Source of the DNA: an uncultured Prevotella sp.
GTDB lineage: Bacteria > Bacteroidota > Bacteroidia > Bacteroidales > Bacteroidaceae
Assembly (NCBI GenBank): GCA_905234265.1
Contig: CAJOHJ010000013.1
Location: 43,684 to 107,683, forward strand
Length of the DNA: 64,000 nucleotides
Reading direction: 5' to 3'
Part shown: positions 42,758 through 50,505 of the stretch, piece by piece
How the letters are laid out: every line of letters begins with the position of its first letter
Position numbering within the stretch: the stretch's first letter is position 1
Translations under genes and position numbers: made by a program
The notes under the pieces: model-generated
Databases searched by the model: none
What the model saw: the letters and a program-made list of their open reading frames with translations, nothing else
What the model was told of the DNA's origin: nothing

Positions 42758-42769
42758 ATTTCGAAATAT
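42756..42769. promoter_or_regulatory. 14-bp palindrome, candidate LacI-type operator
   Basis: ATATTTCGAAATAT is a perfect palindrome with a central CG, the usual symmetry of LacI-family operators. It overlaps the start codon of the LacI-type gene, consistent with autoregulation of the regulator-uxaA operon. Binding by this protein is inference. Confidence 0.45.
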
Positions 42770-42951
42770 ATTTGCAATAACGCTTTCAGGTGCTCGGGGA
42801 ACACGTGCTGCGTCCCTGTTTTGCCGCGCAGAAGCGTCTTTGCCTGTTTTCGTAGGCAAAGGTAAGCTAAAAGAGAAAATAATTAGTGATTTTAAGTGTT
42901 AATCTAATTAAAATAATTCCTGCGGCTGGCAATTTTTCTTAACATTATTAT

Positions 42952-42959
42952 TAACTTTG
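42952..42959 (+). promoter_or_regulatory. Minus-7 box of ftsY
   Basis: TAACTTTG matches TAnnTTTG and ends 21 bp before the ftsY ATG at 42981. No clear TTTG at -33 is visible. Confidence 0.5.
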
Positions 42960-42980
42960 CAAATATATAAATATTGTGAT

Positions 42981-43934
42981 ATGGGTATTTTCGGTTTTTT
43001 TAGTAAAGAGAAAAAGGAAACGTTAGACAAGGGCCTGGAGAAAACCAAGAGCAGCGTGTTCGACAAACTGACACGTGCCATCGCCGGAAAATCAAAGGTT
43101 GACGACGATGTCCTGGACAATCTCGAGGAGGTCCTCGTGACAAGCGACGTGGGCGTGGACACCACGCTGAAGATTATTGAGCGCATTGAGCAGAGAGTGG
43201 CTCGCGACAAGTATGTCGGCACGTCGGAACTGAATGCAATACTGCGCGACGAGATAGCATCGCTGCTGGCAGAGAACAACTCGGCAGACAACTCCAACTG
43301 GGACTTGCCGACAGACCATAAACCATACGTGATACTCGTCGTCGGCGTCAACGGGGTGGGCAAGACCACTACCATCGGCAAGCTGGCATGGCAGTTCAAG
43401 CAGGCCGGCAAAAAGGTATATCTGGGCGCTGCCGACACCTTCAGGGCTGCCGCTGTGGAACAGCTGTGCATCTGGGGTGAGCGCGTCGGCGTGCCTGTGG
43501 TGAAGCAGCAGATGGGCAGCGACCCGGCAAGCGTAGCCTTCGACACCCTGCAAAGCGCAAAGGCCAACGGTGCCGACGTGGTGCTGATAGACACCGCAGG
43601 ACGACTGCACAACAAGGTGGGCCTGATGAACGAGCTGAAGAAAATCAAGGATGTCATGAAGAAGGTGCTGCCAGAAGCACCCGACGAGGTAATGCTCGTG
43701 CTGGATGGCTCTACGGGGCAGAACGCTTTCGAACAGGCCAAGCAGTTCTCGGCAGTGACACAGATAACCAGCCTTGCCATCACCAAGCTTGACGGCACTG
43801 CAAAGGGCGGAGTGGTGATTGGCATCAGCGACCAGCTGAAGGTGCCGGTGAAGTATATAGGACTGGGCGAGGGAATGACTGACTTGCAGCTCTTTGACCG
43901 CAGGCATTTCGTCGACTCGTTGTTTAAGAAGTGA
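42981..43934 (+). CDS. ftsY: Signal recognition particle receptor FtsY
   Basis: FtsY is the membrane-associated SRP receptor GTPase that delivers nascent membrane proteins to SecYEG. The ATG at 42981 (MGIFGFFSKEKKETLDKG) matches the family start; the frame extends upstream only into the promoter. The 317-residue product has a short N-terminal helical region, then the NG domain with VVGVNGVGKTTTIGKLA (G1), DTFRAAAVEQL, LIDTAGRLHNK (G3) and TKLDGTAKGG (G4/G5). It lacks the long acidic A domain of E. coli. It heads the ftsY-rimO-HU-HU/LysM group. Confidence 0.97.
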   Translation: MGIFGFFSKEKKETLDKGLEKTKSSVFDKLTRAIAGKSKVDDDVLDNLEEVLVTSDVGVDTTLKIIERIEQRVARDKYVGTSELNAILRDEIASLLAENNSADNSNWDLPTDHKPYVILVVGVNGVGKTTTIGKLAWQFKQAGKKVYLGAADTFRAAAVEQLCIWGERVGVPVVKQQMGSDPASVAFDTLQSAKANGADVVLIDTAGRLHNKVGLMNELKKIKDVMKKVLPEAPDEVMLVLDGSTGQNAFEQAKQFSAVTQITSLAITKLDGTAKGGVVIGISDQLKVPVKYIGLGEGMTDLQLFDRRHFVDSLFKK

Positions 43935-43949
43935 AAGTGAAGGGAAAAG

Positions 43950-45266
43950 GTGAAAAATAAGGAATTCTCTGCCACAAGGCCTGTCATAGACTTCATTACT
44001 CTTGGGTGTTCCAAAAATCTCGTGGACAGTGAGACACTCATGGGACTCTTCGCGGCTGCCGGCTTCGAGGTTACGCACGACAGCGACGACCCGCAGGGGC
44101 AGATTGCGGTCATCAACACCTGTGGCTTCATAGAAGACGCCAAGCAGGAAAGCATTGACACCATCCTGGAGTTTGCTGAGCGGAAGGAACAGGGACACCT
44201 GCAGAAGCTTTATGTGATGGGATGCCTGTCGGAGCGCTACCTGGCAGACCTGGAAAAGGAAATACCGGAGGTAGACGGATGGTATGGGAAGTTCAACTAC
44301 CGCCAGCTGCTGCAGGACATTACCGGAAAGAAGCCTGAAGCCGACGGCGACAGGATGCTGACGACACCGGCTCACTACACATACATAAAGATTGCTGAAG
44401 GCTGCGACCGCCATTGTGCCTACTGCGCGATACCTCTGATAACCGGGCGCCACAGGAGCCGCCCGATGCAGGAAATTCTCGACGAGGTGAGCAAGCTGGC
44501 TGCCAGAGGCGTCAGGGAATTCAACATCATTGCACAGGAACTGACATACTATGGAATAGACACCTGCGGCAGGCAGCTTATTGCCGAGCTGGTGGACAAG
44601 ATGGCTGCCATAGAGGGCGTGGAGTGGATAAGGCTGCACTACGCATATCCGGCTCACTTCCCGTGGGACTTGCTGGCAGTGATGCGCAAGCACGATAACG
44701 TCTGCAAATATCTGGACATCGCACTGCAGCATATCTCTGACAACATGCTCGACAGGATGCGGCGCAACGTTACGAAAAAAGAAACCTATGAACTCGTGGA
44801 GAGGCTGCGCAGGGAAGTGCCAGGCATTCACCTGAGGACAACACTCATGGTCGGCTTCCCGGGAGAGACGGAGGAGGACTTCAGGGAACTCGTCGAATTC
44901 GTCAAGTGGGCGCGTTTCGAGCGTATGGGTGCCTTTGCCTACAGTGAAGAGGAAGGGACATTCTCGGCAGACAACTACAAAGACGACGTTCCGGCAGACA
45001 TAAAGCAGCAGAGACTGGACAAACTGATGAGAATTCAGCAGAACATCAGTCTCGATGTGGAGACGGCAAAGGTGGGAAAGACACTCAGAGTGGTGATTGA
45101 CAGACTGGAGGGCGATTACTTCATCGGGCGCACGGAATTCAGCTCACCGGAAGTGGACCCGGAAGTACTTATCGGTGCCGACGAACAACTGCAGATCGGC
45201 AAGTTCTATGATGTCGCCGTTACTGATGCCGAAGAGTTTGACTTATATGCAACTACAAAAATATGA
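43950..45266 (+). CDS. rimO: Ribosomal protein S12 methylthiotransferase
   Basis: RimO is a radical-SAM enzyme that methylthiolates an Asp of ribosomal protein S12. The MTTase domain has cluster Cys20 (TLGCSKN), Cys58 (NTCGFI) and Cys92 (VMGCLSER). The radical SAM cluster is CDRHCAYCAIP, and a C-terminal TRAM domain ends the 438-residue product. The likely start is GTG at 43950, 15 bp after ftsY. The stop overlaps the HU start (ATGA), so the two are translationally coupled. Confidence 0.96.
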   Translation: MKNKEFSATRPVIDFITLGCSKNLVDSETLMGLFAAAGFEVTHDSDDPQGQIAVINTCGFIEDAKQESIDTILEFAERKEQGHLQKLYVMGCLSERYLADLEKEIPEVDGWYGKFNYRQLLQDITGKKPEADGDRMLTTPAHYTYIKIAEGCDRHCAYCAIPLITGRHRSRPMQEILDEVSKLAARGVREFNIIAQELTYYGIDTCGRQLIAELVDKMAAIEGVEWIRLHYAYPAHFPWDLLAVMRKHDNVCKYLDIALQHISDNMLDRMRRNVTKKETYELVERLRREVPGIHLRTTLMVGFPGETEEDFRELVEFVKWARFERMGAFAYSEEEGTFSADNYKDDVPADIKQQRLDKLMRIQQNISLDVETAKVGKTLRVVIDRLEGDYFIGRTEFSSPEVDPEVLIGADEQLQIGKFYDVAVTDAEEFDLYATTKI

Positions 45267-45550
45267 ACAACAAGGAGTTTATTGCTGAACTGGCAAGCAG
45301 GACTGGATATACAGTTCGTGATACGCAGAGACTGGTAGACAACGTGGTAAACACTATGGGAGACGTTTTCCAGAATGACACCGCTGTGGTAGTGCCAAAC
45401 TTTGGCAGCTTTGAGCCTAAGAAGAAAATGGAAAGAATCATCGTCAACCCATCGACTGCGCAGCGTATGCTCGTGCCGCCGAAGATTGTGCTGACTTTTA
45501 AGCCTAACCAGGAGTGGAAAGATGAACTGAAGGAAGGAGGAACGCAATAA
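45263..45550 (+). CDS. HU-family DNA-binding protein
   Basis: The 95-residue protein has the HU/IHF fold: two N-terminal helices (NNKEFIAELASRTGYTVRDTQRLVDNVVNTM), then FGSFEPKKK and the beta-arm region ending VPPKIVLTFKPNQEWKDEL. HU proteins bend and compact DNA as dimers. It overlaps rimO by 4 bp, and its last base is the first base of the next gene (TAATG), which also begins with an HU domain. The two could form a heterodimer; that is inference. Confidence 0.93.
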   Translation: MNNKEFIAELASRTGYTVRDTQRLVDNVVNTMGDVFQNDTAVVVPNFGSFEPKKKMERIIVNPSTAQRMLVPPKIVLTFKPNQEWKDELKEGGTQ

Positions 45551-46893
45551 TGGAAAGAATCAGCATACAGGACATTTCCAAGATTCTCAACGAGAAGAAT
45601 GGTATTGGTGTTAACTTCGCCAACAGCTTCGTTGCGGAAATGTTTGACATCATCAGGCAAAGACTTTCCGAAGAGAAACTGGTGAAAGTGAAAGGCTTGG
45701 GAACGTTTAAGATAATATCTGTAGACTCCCGTGAGAGCGTCAGCGTGCGCACTGGCGAAAGAGTGACAATAGCAAGCCATGAAAAGGTAACTTTTACTCC
45801 TGACGCTGTCATTCGTGAACTGGTGAACAAGCCGTTCTCACAGTTTGATACTGTTATCCTGAATGATGGGGTGCAGTTTGACGACCTCTCAGACGACTTG
45901 ACGCCGGAGGAAATAGAGTCTTATGTGGAGACGGAAACCGAGCCAACATTCATTCCGCCGATAGTCGAAGAGCCGCAGCCGATAGTTGAAGAACCGCAGC
46001 CGATAGTTGAAGAACCGCAGCCGATTATAGAGGTTGTGGAGGACGAGAATATAACTGTAGAGCCAGAACAGCCTGAGGAAGTGCAGCCAATGATAGAAGT
46101 CGTTGATGAACAAATCGAAGAACCAGTTGTCGTACCCGAAGAACCGATTGTCGTACCCGAAGAACCGATTGTTGTACCCGAAGAGCCAACTGTCGTACCC
46201 GAAGAACCGGCTGGCGTGGAGGAAGAATCTTTTGAAGATGATGATGAACCTGCTGTTGAAGAGCCAATACTTTCGCGCCCAACGCCTCACAAGCTTGTAG
46301 AGGGCAACGACGACTTCGAATCATATCCCTGGTATCGGTGGCTCATGCCAGTAATTTTCTCATCGATACTGATAGTGCTGGCAGGTGTGGGAGGATATTA
46401 TTTAGGACTGAGCAATGCGACGGTAGCACTTAGCGACACCATTATAATCAGAGATACAGTTGTGGCTGCTGAGCCTGTGGACTCTCTCGAAGAGCCTGAC
46501 AGCCTGCTCGCAATGGAGATGGAGGAGGAAGGTGTGCAGGAGGCTTCGGCCCAGTCGGCTCCCGTTCCAGCCCAAAAGCCTGTTGCTGCCACGGAAGAAC
46601 CGCAGAAGAAGCCTGCTGCAAAAGAAGCCACCGTGACGGTTGGTGATGACGGCCTTGACGAATATGAGCGCAAGGACGAACGCGTGCGCCTCGGTGCCTA
46701 TCGCATCATCGGCGAAGACCATCGTGTGACTGTGCAGCCCGGACAGACGTTCTACAGTATCTGCCGCGCACATCTCGGACCAGACATGAACTGCTATGTG
46801 GAAGTCTTCAACAATCTGCCCCGCGATCCGCAGATAAAAGAAGGCCAGGTGATACGCATTCCTAAGCTGCAATGGAAAAAGCGCAGAAAATAA
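45550..46893 (+). CDS. HU-domain protein with transmembrane helix and C-terminal LysM
   Basis: The 447-residue protein joins parts that normally act in different compartments. Residues 1-95 are an HU-type DNA-binding domain (MERISIQDISKILNEKNGIG..., VKGLGTFKI). Residues of about 138-225 are an acidic, Pro-rich linker with 7-residue repeats (IVEEPQP and VVPEEPI types). One transmembrane helix follows (WLMPVIFSSILIVLAGVGGYYLG, about 259-281). The C-terminal LysM-like domain (VTVQPGQTFYSICRAHLGP...QVIRIPKL) is predicted to be periplasmic and bind peptidoglycan. It could tether the nucleoid to the cell wall. Similar architectures occur next to HU in Bacteroidetes, but I know of no functional study. 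Confidence 0.88.
   Translation: MERISIQDISKILNEKNGIGVNFANSFVAEMFDIIRQRLSEEKLVKVKGLGTFKIISVDSRESVSVRTGERVTIASHEKVTFTPDAVIRELVNKPFSQFDTVILNDGVQFDDLSDDLTPEEIESYVETETEPTFIPPIVEEPQPIVEEPQPIVEEPQPIIEVVEDENITVEPEQPEEVQPMIEVVDEQIEEPVVVPEEPIVVPEEPIVVPEEPTVVPEEPAGVEEESFEDDDEPAVEEPILSRPTPHKLVEGNDDFESYPWYRWLMPVIFSSILIVLAGVGGYYLGLSNATVALSDTIIIRDTVVAAEPVDSLEEPDSLLAMEMEEEGVQEASAQSAPVPAQKPVAATEEPQKKPAAKEATVTVGDDGLDEYERKDERVRLGAYRIIGEDHRVTVQPGQTFYSICRAHLGPDMNCYVEVFNNLPRDPQIKEGQVIRIPKLQWKKRRK
45958..46212 (+). repeat. 21-bp coding repeats in the HU-LysM linker
   Basis: Two runs of near-identical 21-bp units encode seven-residue repeats: CCGATAGTTGAAGAACCGCA-type (45958-46022) and GTCGTACCCGAAGAACCG-type (46126-46212). 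The near-identity at third codon positions points to recent expansion by slippage, so linker length is likely to vary between strains. Confidence 0.75.
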
Positions 46894-46904
46894 AGTGAAG
46901 ATTA

Positions 46905-46936
46905 TTTGCACATATCAATAGCTTTGCCTACCTTTG
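46905..46936 (+). promoter_or_regulatory. Promoter of the B12 uptake operon
   Basis: TTTG (46905-46908), exactly 20 bp, then TACCTTTG (46929-46936) match the Bacteroidales consensus. Transcription should start at about 46941-46943, at the first base of the riboswitch P1 stem. Confidence 0.75.
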
Positions 46937-46940
46937 CAGA

Positions 46941-47081
46941 CGCCAAGTTCAGGGAATGAGGTGAGAAACCTCAACTGTCCCGCAGCTGTGAGCAGTAATT
47001 TGAAAGGGTCAAGCACTATGTCACTGATATTATTGGGAAGACGCTTGATGCCATACTGTAAGTCAGAATACCTGCTTGGCG
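46941..47081 (+). ncRNA. Cobalamin (B12) riboswitch
   Basis: P1 is formed by CGCCAAG (46941-46947) and CTTGGCG (47075-47081), a perfect 7-bp closing stem. Between them are the cobalamin-aptamer landmarks: GGGAATGAGGTGAGAAACCTC, CTGTCCCGCAGCTGT, the ATGTCACTG version of the GCCACTG box, GGGAAGACGC, and TAAGTCAGAATACCTGC before the closing arm. It precedes a btuB-like gene, as expected for an OFF switch that senses adenosylcobalamin or methylcobalamin. Confidence 0.93.
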
Positions 47082-47152
47082 AGTGTAATGTGTCTGCATA
47101 GTGCCTCTGGGGTTAGGTTTGCAGGCGCGATATGTGTATTATTATATAAGTC

Positions 47153-47191
47153 GGGAGACTTATGTCGTGAGATATATGGTCTCCCATTTTT
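47153..47191 (+). terminator. Riboswitch expression platform: intrinsic terminator
   Basis: GGGAGAC (47153-47159) and GTCTCCC (47179-47185) form a stem followed by ATTTTT, ending 21 bp before the btuB start codon. It would stop transcription when cobalamin is bound. The competing antiterminator is not clear from inspection. Confidence 0.7.
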
Positions 47192-47212
47192 ATTAGAACA
47201 GGACACGTAACA

Positions 47213-49252
47213 GTGAAAGCGCTACAGGGGCTATGCCTTATAGTAGTATTGTGTATGGCTACATCCGTCAACGCCCAGGAGGCGTTGCGCAGCCGTTTCG
47301 ACAGCATCCAGCATATAGATGAGGTCGTTGTCTTGTCGCGCTATAATCACAAGGAAGTCATTCCCTCCCAGACGCTTGGGGGAGAGCAGCTGGAAAAGCT
47401 CAGCGCCCACAGCGTCGCCGATGCTCTCAGGTATTTCTCAGGTATTCAGCTAAAAGACTATGGAGGTGTTGGCGGCATCAAGACCGTTAACATCCGTTCC
47501 ATGGGTACTAACCATTTGGGAATAAGCTACGACGGCATAGAACTTGGCAACGCACAGAACGGACAGATAGACTTAGGACAGTTCTCGCTGGACAATATGG
47601 AGGAGATTACGCTGTTCAACGGACAGAAAAGCGCTCTTTTGCAGCCGGCAGCAGACTTCGGCCATGCGGCAGCGGTATACATGCGAACGAAGGCGCCGCG
47701 CTTTGAGGAGGGTCGCAGCTATAATCTCAAAGCAAAGGTGAAATATGCATCGAGCGACATGTTCCGCCTGTCGACATTGTGGGAGCAGCGACTGTCTCCT
47801 GCTGTCAGCTCTTCCCTGTCAGCAGAAGTTCTCACTGCCTCAGGGAAATACAAGTTCCGCTACCTTCGGAAAAAGCAGGACGGCACCGTTGCCTACGACA
47901 CAACAGCCGTCAGGGAGAATGGCGATATATGGGCCTTGCGTGCCGAAGCCAATCTGCACGGCATGCTCACCAACGGCTTCTGGAAGCTGAAGGCCTATGC
48001 CTACAATTCTGAGCGCGGCATTCCCGGAGCAATCGTCAACAACGTCTGGAAACGTGGTGAGCGTCAGTGGGATCACAACTATTTCCTTCAGGGTCGCTGG
48101 CAGCAATCGCTCGGTGAGCGACTGGTGACGCAGTTAGTGTCAAAATACGCCTACTATTCCACTCGTTATGTCGACCGTGACATTACAAAGCTGCCAGTCG
48201 ACAACTCTTTCCATCAGCATGAACTGTACGTCTCGTCATCCAACGAGCTGACCTTGACACCGTGGTGGGGAGCGTCGCTGAGCTATGACTTTAAGTATAA
48301 CAGGCTTACGTCGGACATGCGGCAGTTTGTCTTTCCTCACCGATTCTCAAACTATATTGCGCTGGCGACGGCACTAAACCTGGAACGCCTGAAGATACAG
48401 CTCTCATTGTTGGAGGCATTTGTGAAAGACCATACCCGCGATGCGATTTCCCCGAAGAGCCTTAGCACACTTACGCCGGCAGTGTTTGCAAACTATGTCC
48501 TGCTGGACGGTGGCGCCCATTCCGCAGCCCCTGTCAGCAATTCGCTGTCGCTGAGGGCATACGCCAAGAAAAGCTTCCGCATGCCCACATTCAACGACCT
48601 GTATTATACCGACTTGGGCAATGCACTTCTGAAGCCGGAAGTGGCATTCCAGTATAATGCCGGACTCAGCTACAGCCACCATCGCCGCAGCGGCTTCCTC
48701 CGCTATGTACATTTGCAGGCTGACGCATATTACAACACCGTTCACGACAAGATTGTTGCCTATCCCAAAGGCCAGCAGTTCCGCTGGACCATGCTTAATC
48801 TCGGCAAAGTGCATGTCAAGGGCATAGACGCCGAGGCAGAGCTGACCGTCGTTCCTGCCGGCAGGCTTCTCGTCACCGGTCGCCTGCAGTACACCTATCA
48901 GCAGGCCCGTGACGTAACGTCGCCGTCGGACACCTACTACCTCCACCAGATTCCGTATATCCCCTGGCACAGCGGTTCGGCAATCCTCAACCTCCAATAT
49001 GGCAGCTGGGATTTCAACTATAGCTTTGTGTATGCCGGCGAGCGGTATAACCAGCAGGAGAACATTCCCTACAACTACATGCAGCCTTGGTATACCAGCG
49101 ACCTGTCGGTAGCCTATGGCTTCCGCCTGTGCGGCTGCGGTATGAGGCTGCTGGCAGAAGTCAACAATGTGTTTTCGCAGGACTACGACGTAATTCTCAA
49201 CTATCCGATGCCCAAGCGCAACTACGGCATAACGTTGGAGGTAAAGGTTTAG
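47213..49252 (+). CDS. btuB: TonB-dependent vitamin B12 receptor, BtuB-like
   Basis: The 679-residue outer-membrane receptor starts at GTG 47213 with a signal peptide (MKALQGLCLIVVLCMATSVNA). A TonB-box-like IDEVVVLSR is followed by the plug domain (VADALRYFSGIQLKDYGGVG, VNIRSMGTNHLGISYDGI), and the rest is a 22-strand barrel ending NYPMPKRNYGITLEVKV with an expected final strand. There is no N-terminal carboxypeptidase-like domain, unlike SusC proteins. Its place directly after the cobalamin riboswitch defines cobalamin or other corrinoids as the cargo. It works with the BtuG-like lipoprotein encoded next. Confidence 0.93.
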   Translation: MKALQGLCLIVVLCMATSVNAQEALRSRFDSIQHIDEVVVLSRYNHKEVIPSQTLGGEQLEKLSAHSVADALRYFSGIQLKDYGGVGGIKTVNIRSMGTNHLGISYDGIELGNAQNGQIDLGQFSLDNMEEITLFNGQKSALLQPAADFGHAAAVYMRTKAPRFEEGRSYNLKAKVKYASSDMFRLSTLWEQRLSPAVSSSLSAEVLTASGKYKFRYLRKKQDGTVAYDTTAVRENGDIWALRAEANLHGMLTNGFWKLKAYAYNSERGIPGAIVNNVWKRGERQWDHNYFLQGRWQQSLGERLVTQLVSKYAYYSTRYVDRDITKLPVDNSFHQHELYVSSSNELTLTPWWGASLSYDFKYNRLTSDMRQFVFPHRFSNYIALATALNLERLKIQLSLLEAFVKDHTRDAISPKSLSTLTPAVFANYVLLDGGAHSAAPVSNSLSLRAYAKKSFRMPTFNDLYYTDLGNALLKPEVAFQYNAGLSYSHHRRSGFLRYVHLQADAYYNTVHDKIVAYPKGQQFRWTMLNLGKVHVKGIDAEAELTVVPAGRLLVTGRLQYTYQQARDVTSPSDTYYLHQIPYIPWHSGSAILNLQYGSWDFNYSFVYAGERYNQQENIPYNYMQPWYTSDLSVAYGFRLCGCGMRLLAEVNNVFSQDYDVILNYPMPKRNYGITLEVKV

Positions 49253-49268
49253 TGACTTAAAAGTAAGG

Positions 49269-50480
49269 ATGCTGCAAACAAAAGGAAAGATAATGCCAAT
49301 AAAAGGAAAGATGCTACACATTATTTATATATATAGGGTGCTGTTTGCCCTGTGGCTTGTCGCCATGCTCGCTGGCTGTCGTACCGACGACCAGATAGTG
49401 TACATGGAAGACGAGAACACGGGTGTTAGCTCTTCTCCAGGCACACTGGTTGGCATGTACCTGCTGAATGAGGGCAACATGGGCAGCAACAAGTGTACTC
49501 TTGACTATCTCGACCTGTCGTCACCCGACAGCACCATACACTATCTGCGCAACATCTATGCCGAGCGCAATCCCAACGAGGTGAAGGAGCTTGGCGATGT
49601 GGGCAATGACGCCAAGATCTACGGCCAGCGGCTCTGGCTGGTAATAAACTGTTCGAACAAGGTGGAGGTGCTGCACTCTGCCGATGCGACGAAGATAGGC
49701 AAGATAGACATTCCCAACTGCCGCAGTCTGGCATTCCACGACGGCTATGCCTATGTGAGTTCCTTCGTCGGCCCTGTGGCTGTCGGCGGCGACTCTCCGT
49801 TAGGCATGGTCTACAAGGTTGACACGCTGACGCTGCAGAAGACAGACTCGCTGACCGTCGGCTATCAGCCGGAGGAAATGGCCGTCAGCGGCGACTTCCT
49901 CTATGTTGCCAATTCCGGAGGCTACATACCCCCACGCTACGACAACCGCGTCAGCATAATCGACCTGCGGACGTTTACTCTCAAGGAGCATGTGGAGGTG
50001 GGCATCAACCTCCAGCTCATCCGCACCGACAGCCACGGACAGCTGTGGGTCAGCTCGCGCGGCAACAACCGCGACAAGGCGTCGTGCCTGTATTGGCTGC
50101 TGCCTGCAGCCGACGGCTCCCTGACCGTGGGCGGATGCATCGACCGTGCCGTCAGCGGCATGAGTATTGCCGGCGACTCACTCTACTTCTACGGTGCCGA
50201 CTTCAATGCCCTGACCTATGACGTCACGGAAGCCCAGGGCATAGTAAACACTGCCACCCACCAGATAGTCAGCGAGAGCCTTTCCGCCGATGCCGAGATG
50301 GCTGCAATCAGCCAGCCCTACGGCATCATTGTCAATCCCGACGGCAGAGACTTCTACATGATGGACGCCAAGAACTATGTTTCCAGCGGTGTCCTGCTGC
50401 ACTTCCTGGCCGACGGTACTTTCGACTATAAGGTCCGCACCGGCGACATACCGGGCCACGCCGTGTTCTTGTATAAATGA
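49269..50480 (+). CDS. btuG: BtuG-like surface lipoprotein (DUF5074/YncE-type beta-propeller)
   Basis: A lipoprotein signal ends LVAMLAGC. The mature protein consists of repeated propeller blades (for example YVSSFVGPVAVGGDSPLGMVYKVDT, FLYVANSGGY, RVSIIDLRTFTLKEHVEVG). Bacteroides BtuG is a surface beta-propeller that binds B12 very tightly and hands it to BtuB; position after btuB and fold match. Three possible ATG codons (49269, 49293, 49311) precede the hydrophobic stretch, within a small direct repeat AAAAGGAAAGAT, so the exact start is uncertain. Length is 403 residues from the first. Confidence 0.87.
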   Translation: MLQTKGKIMPIKGKMLHIIYIYRVLFALWLVAMLAGCRTDDQIVYMEDENTGVSSSPGTLVGMYLLNEGNMGSNKCTLDYLDLSSPDSTIHYLRNIYAERNPNEVKELGDVGNDAKIYGQRLWLVINCSNKVEVLHSADATKIGKIDIPNCRSLAFHDGYAYVSSFVGPVAVGGDSPLGMVYKVDTLTLQKTDSLTVGYQPEEMAVSGDFLYVANSGGYIPPRYDNRVSIIDLRTFTLKEHVEVGINLQLIRTDSHGQLWVSSRGNNRDKASCLYWLLPAADGSLTVGGCIDRAVSGMSIAGDSLYFYGADFNALTYDVTEAQGIVNTATHQIVSESLSADAEMAAISQPYGIIVNPDGRDFYMMDAKNYVSSGVLLHFLADGTFDYKVRTGDIPGHAVFLYK

Positions 50481-50505
50481 CATTTCAACAAACAACGATA
50501 ACGCT

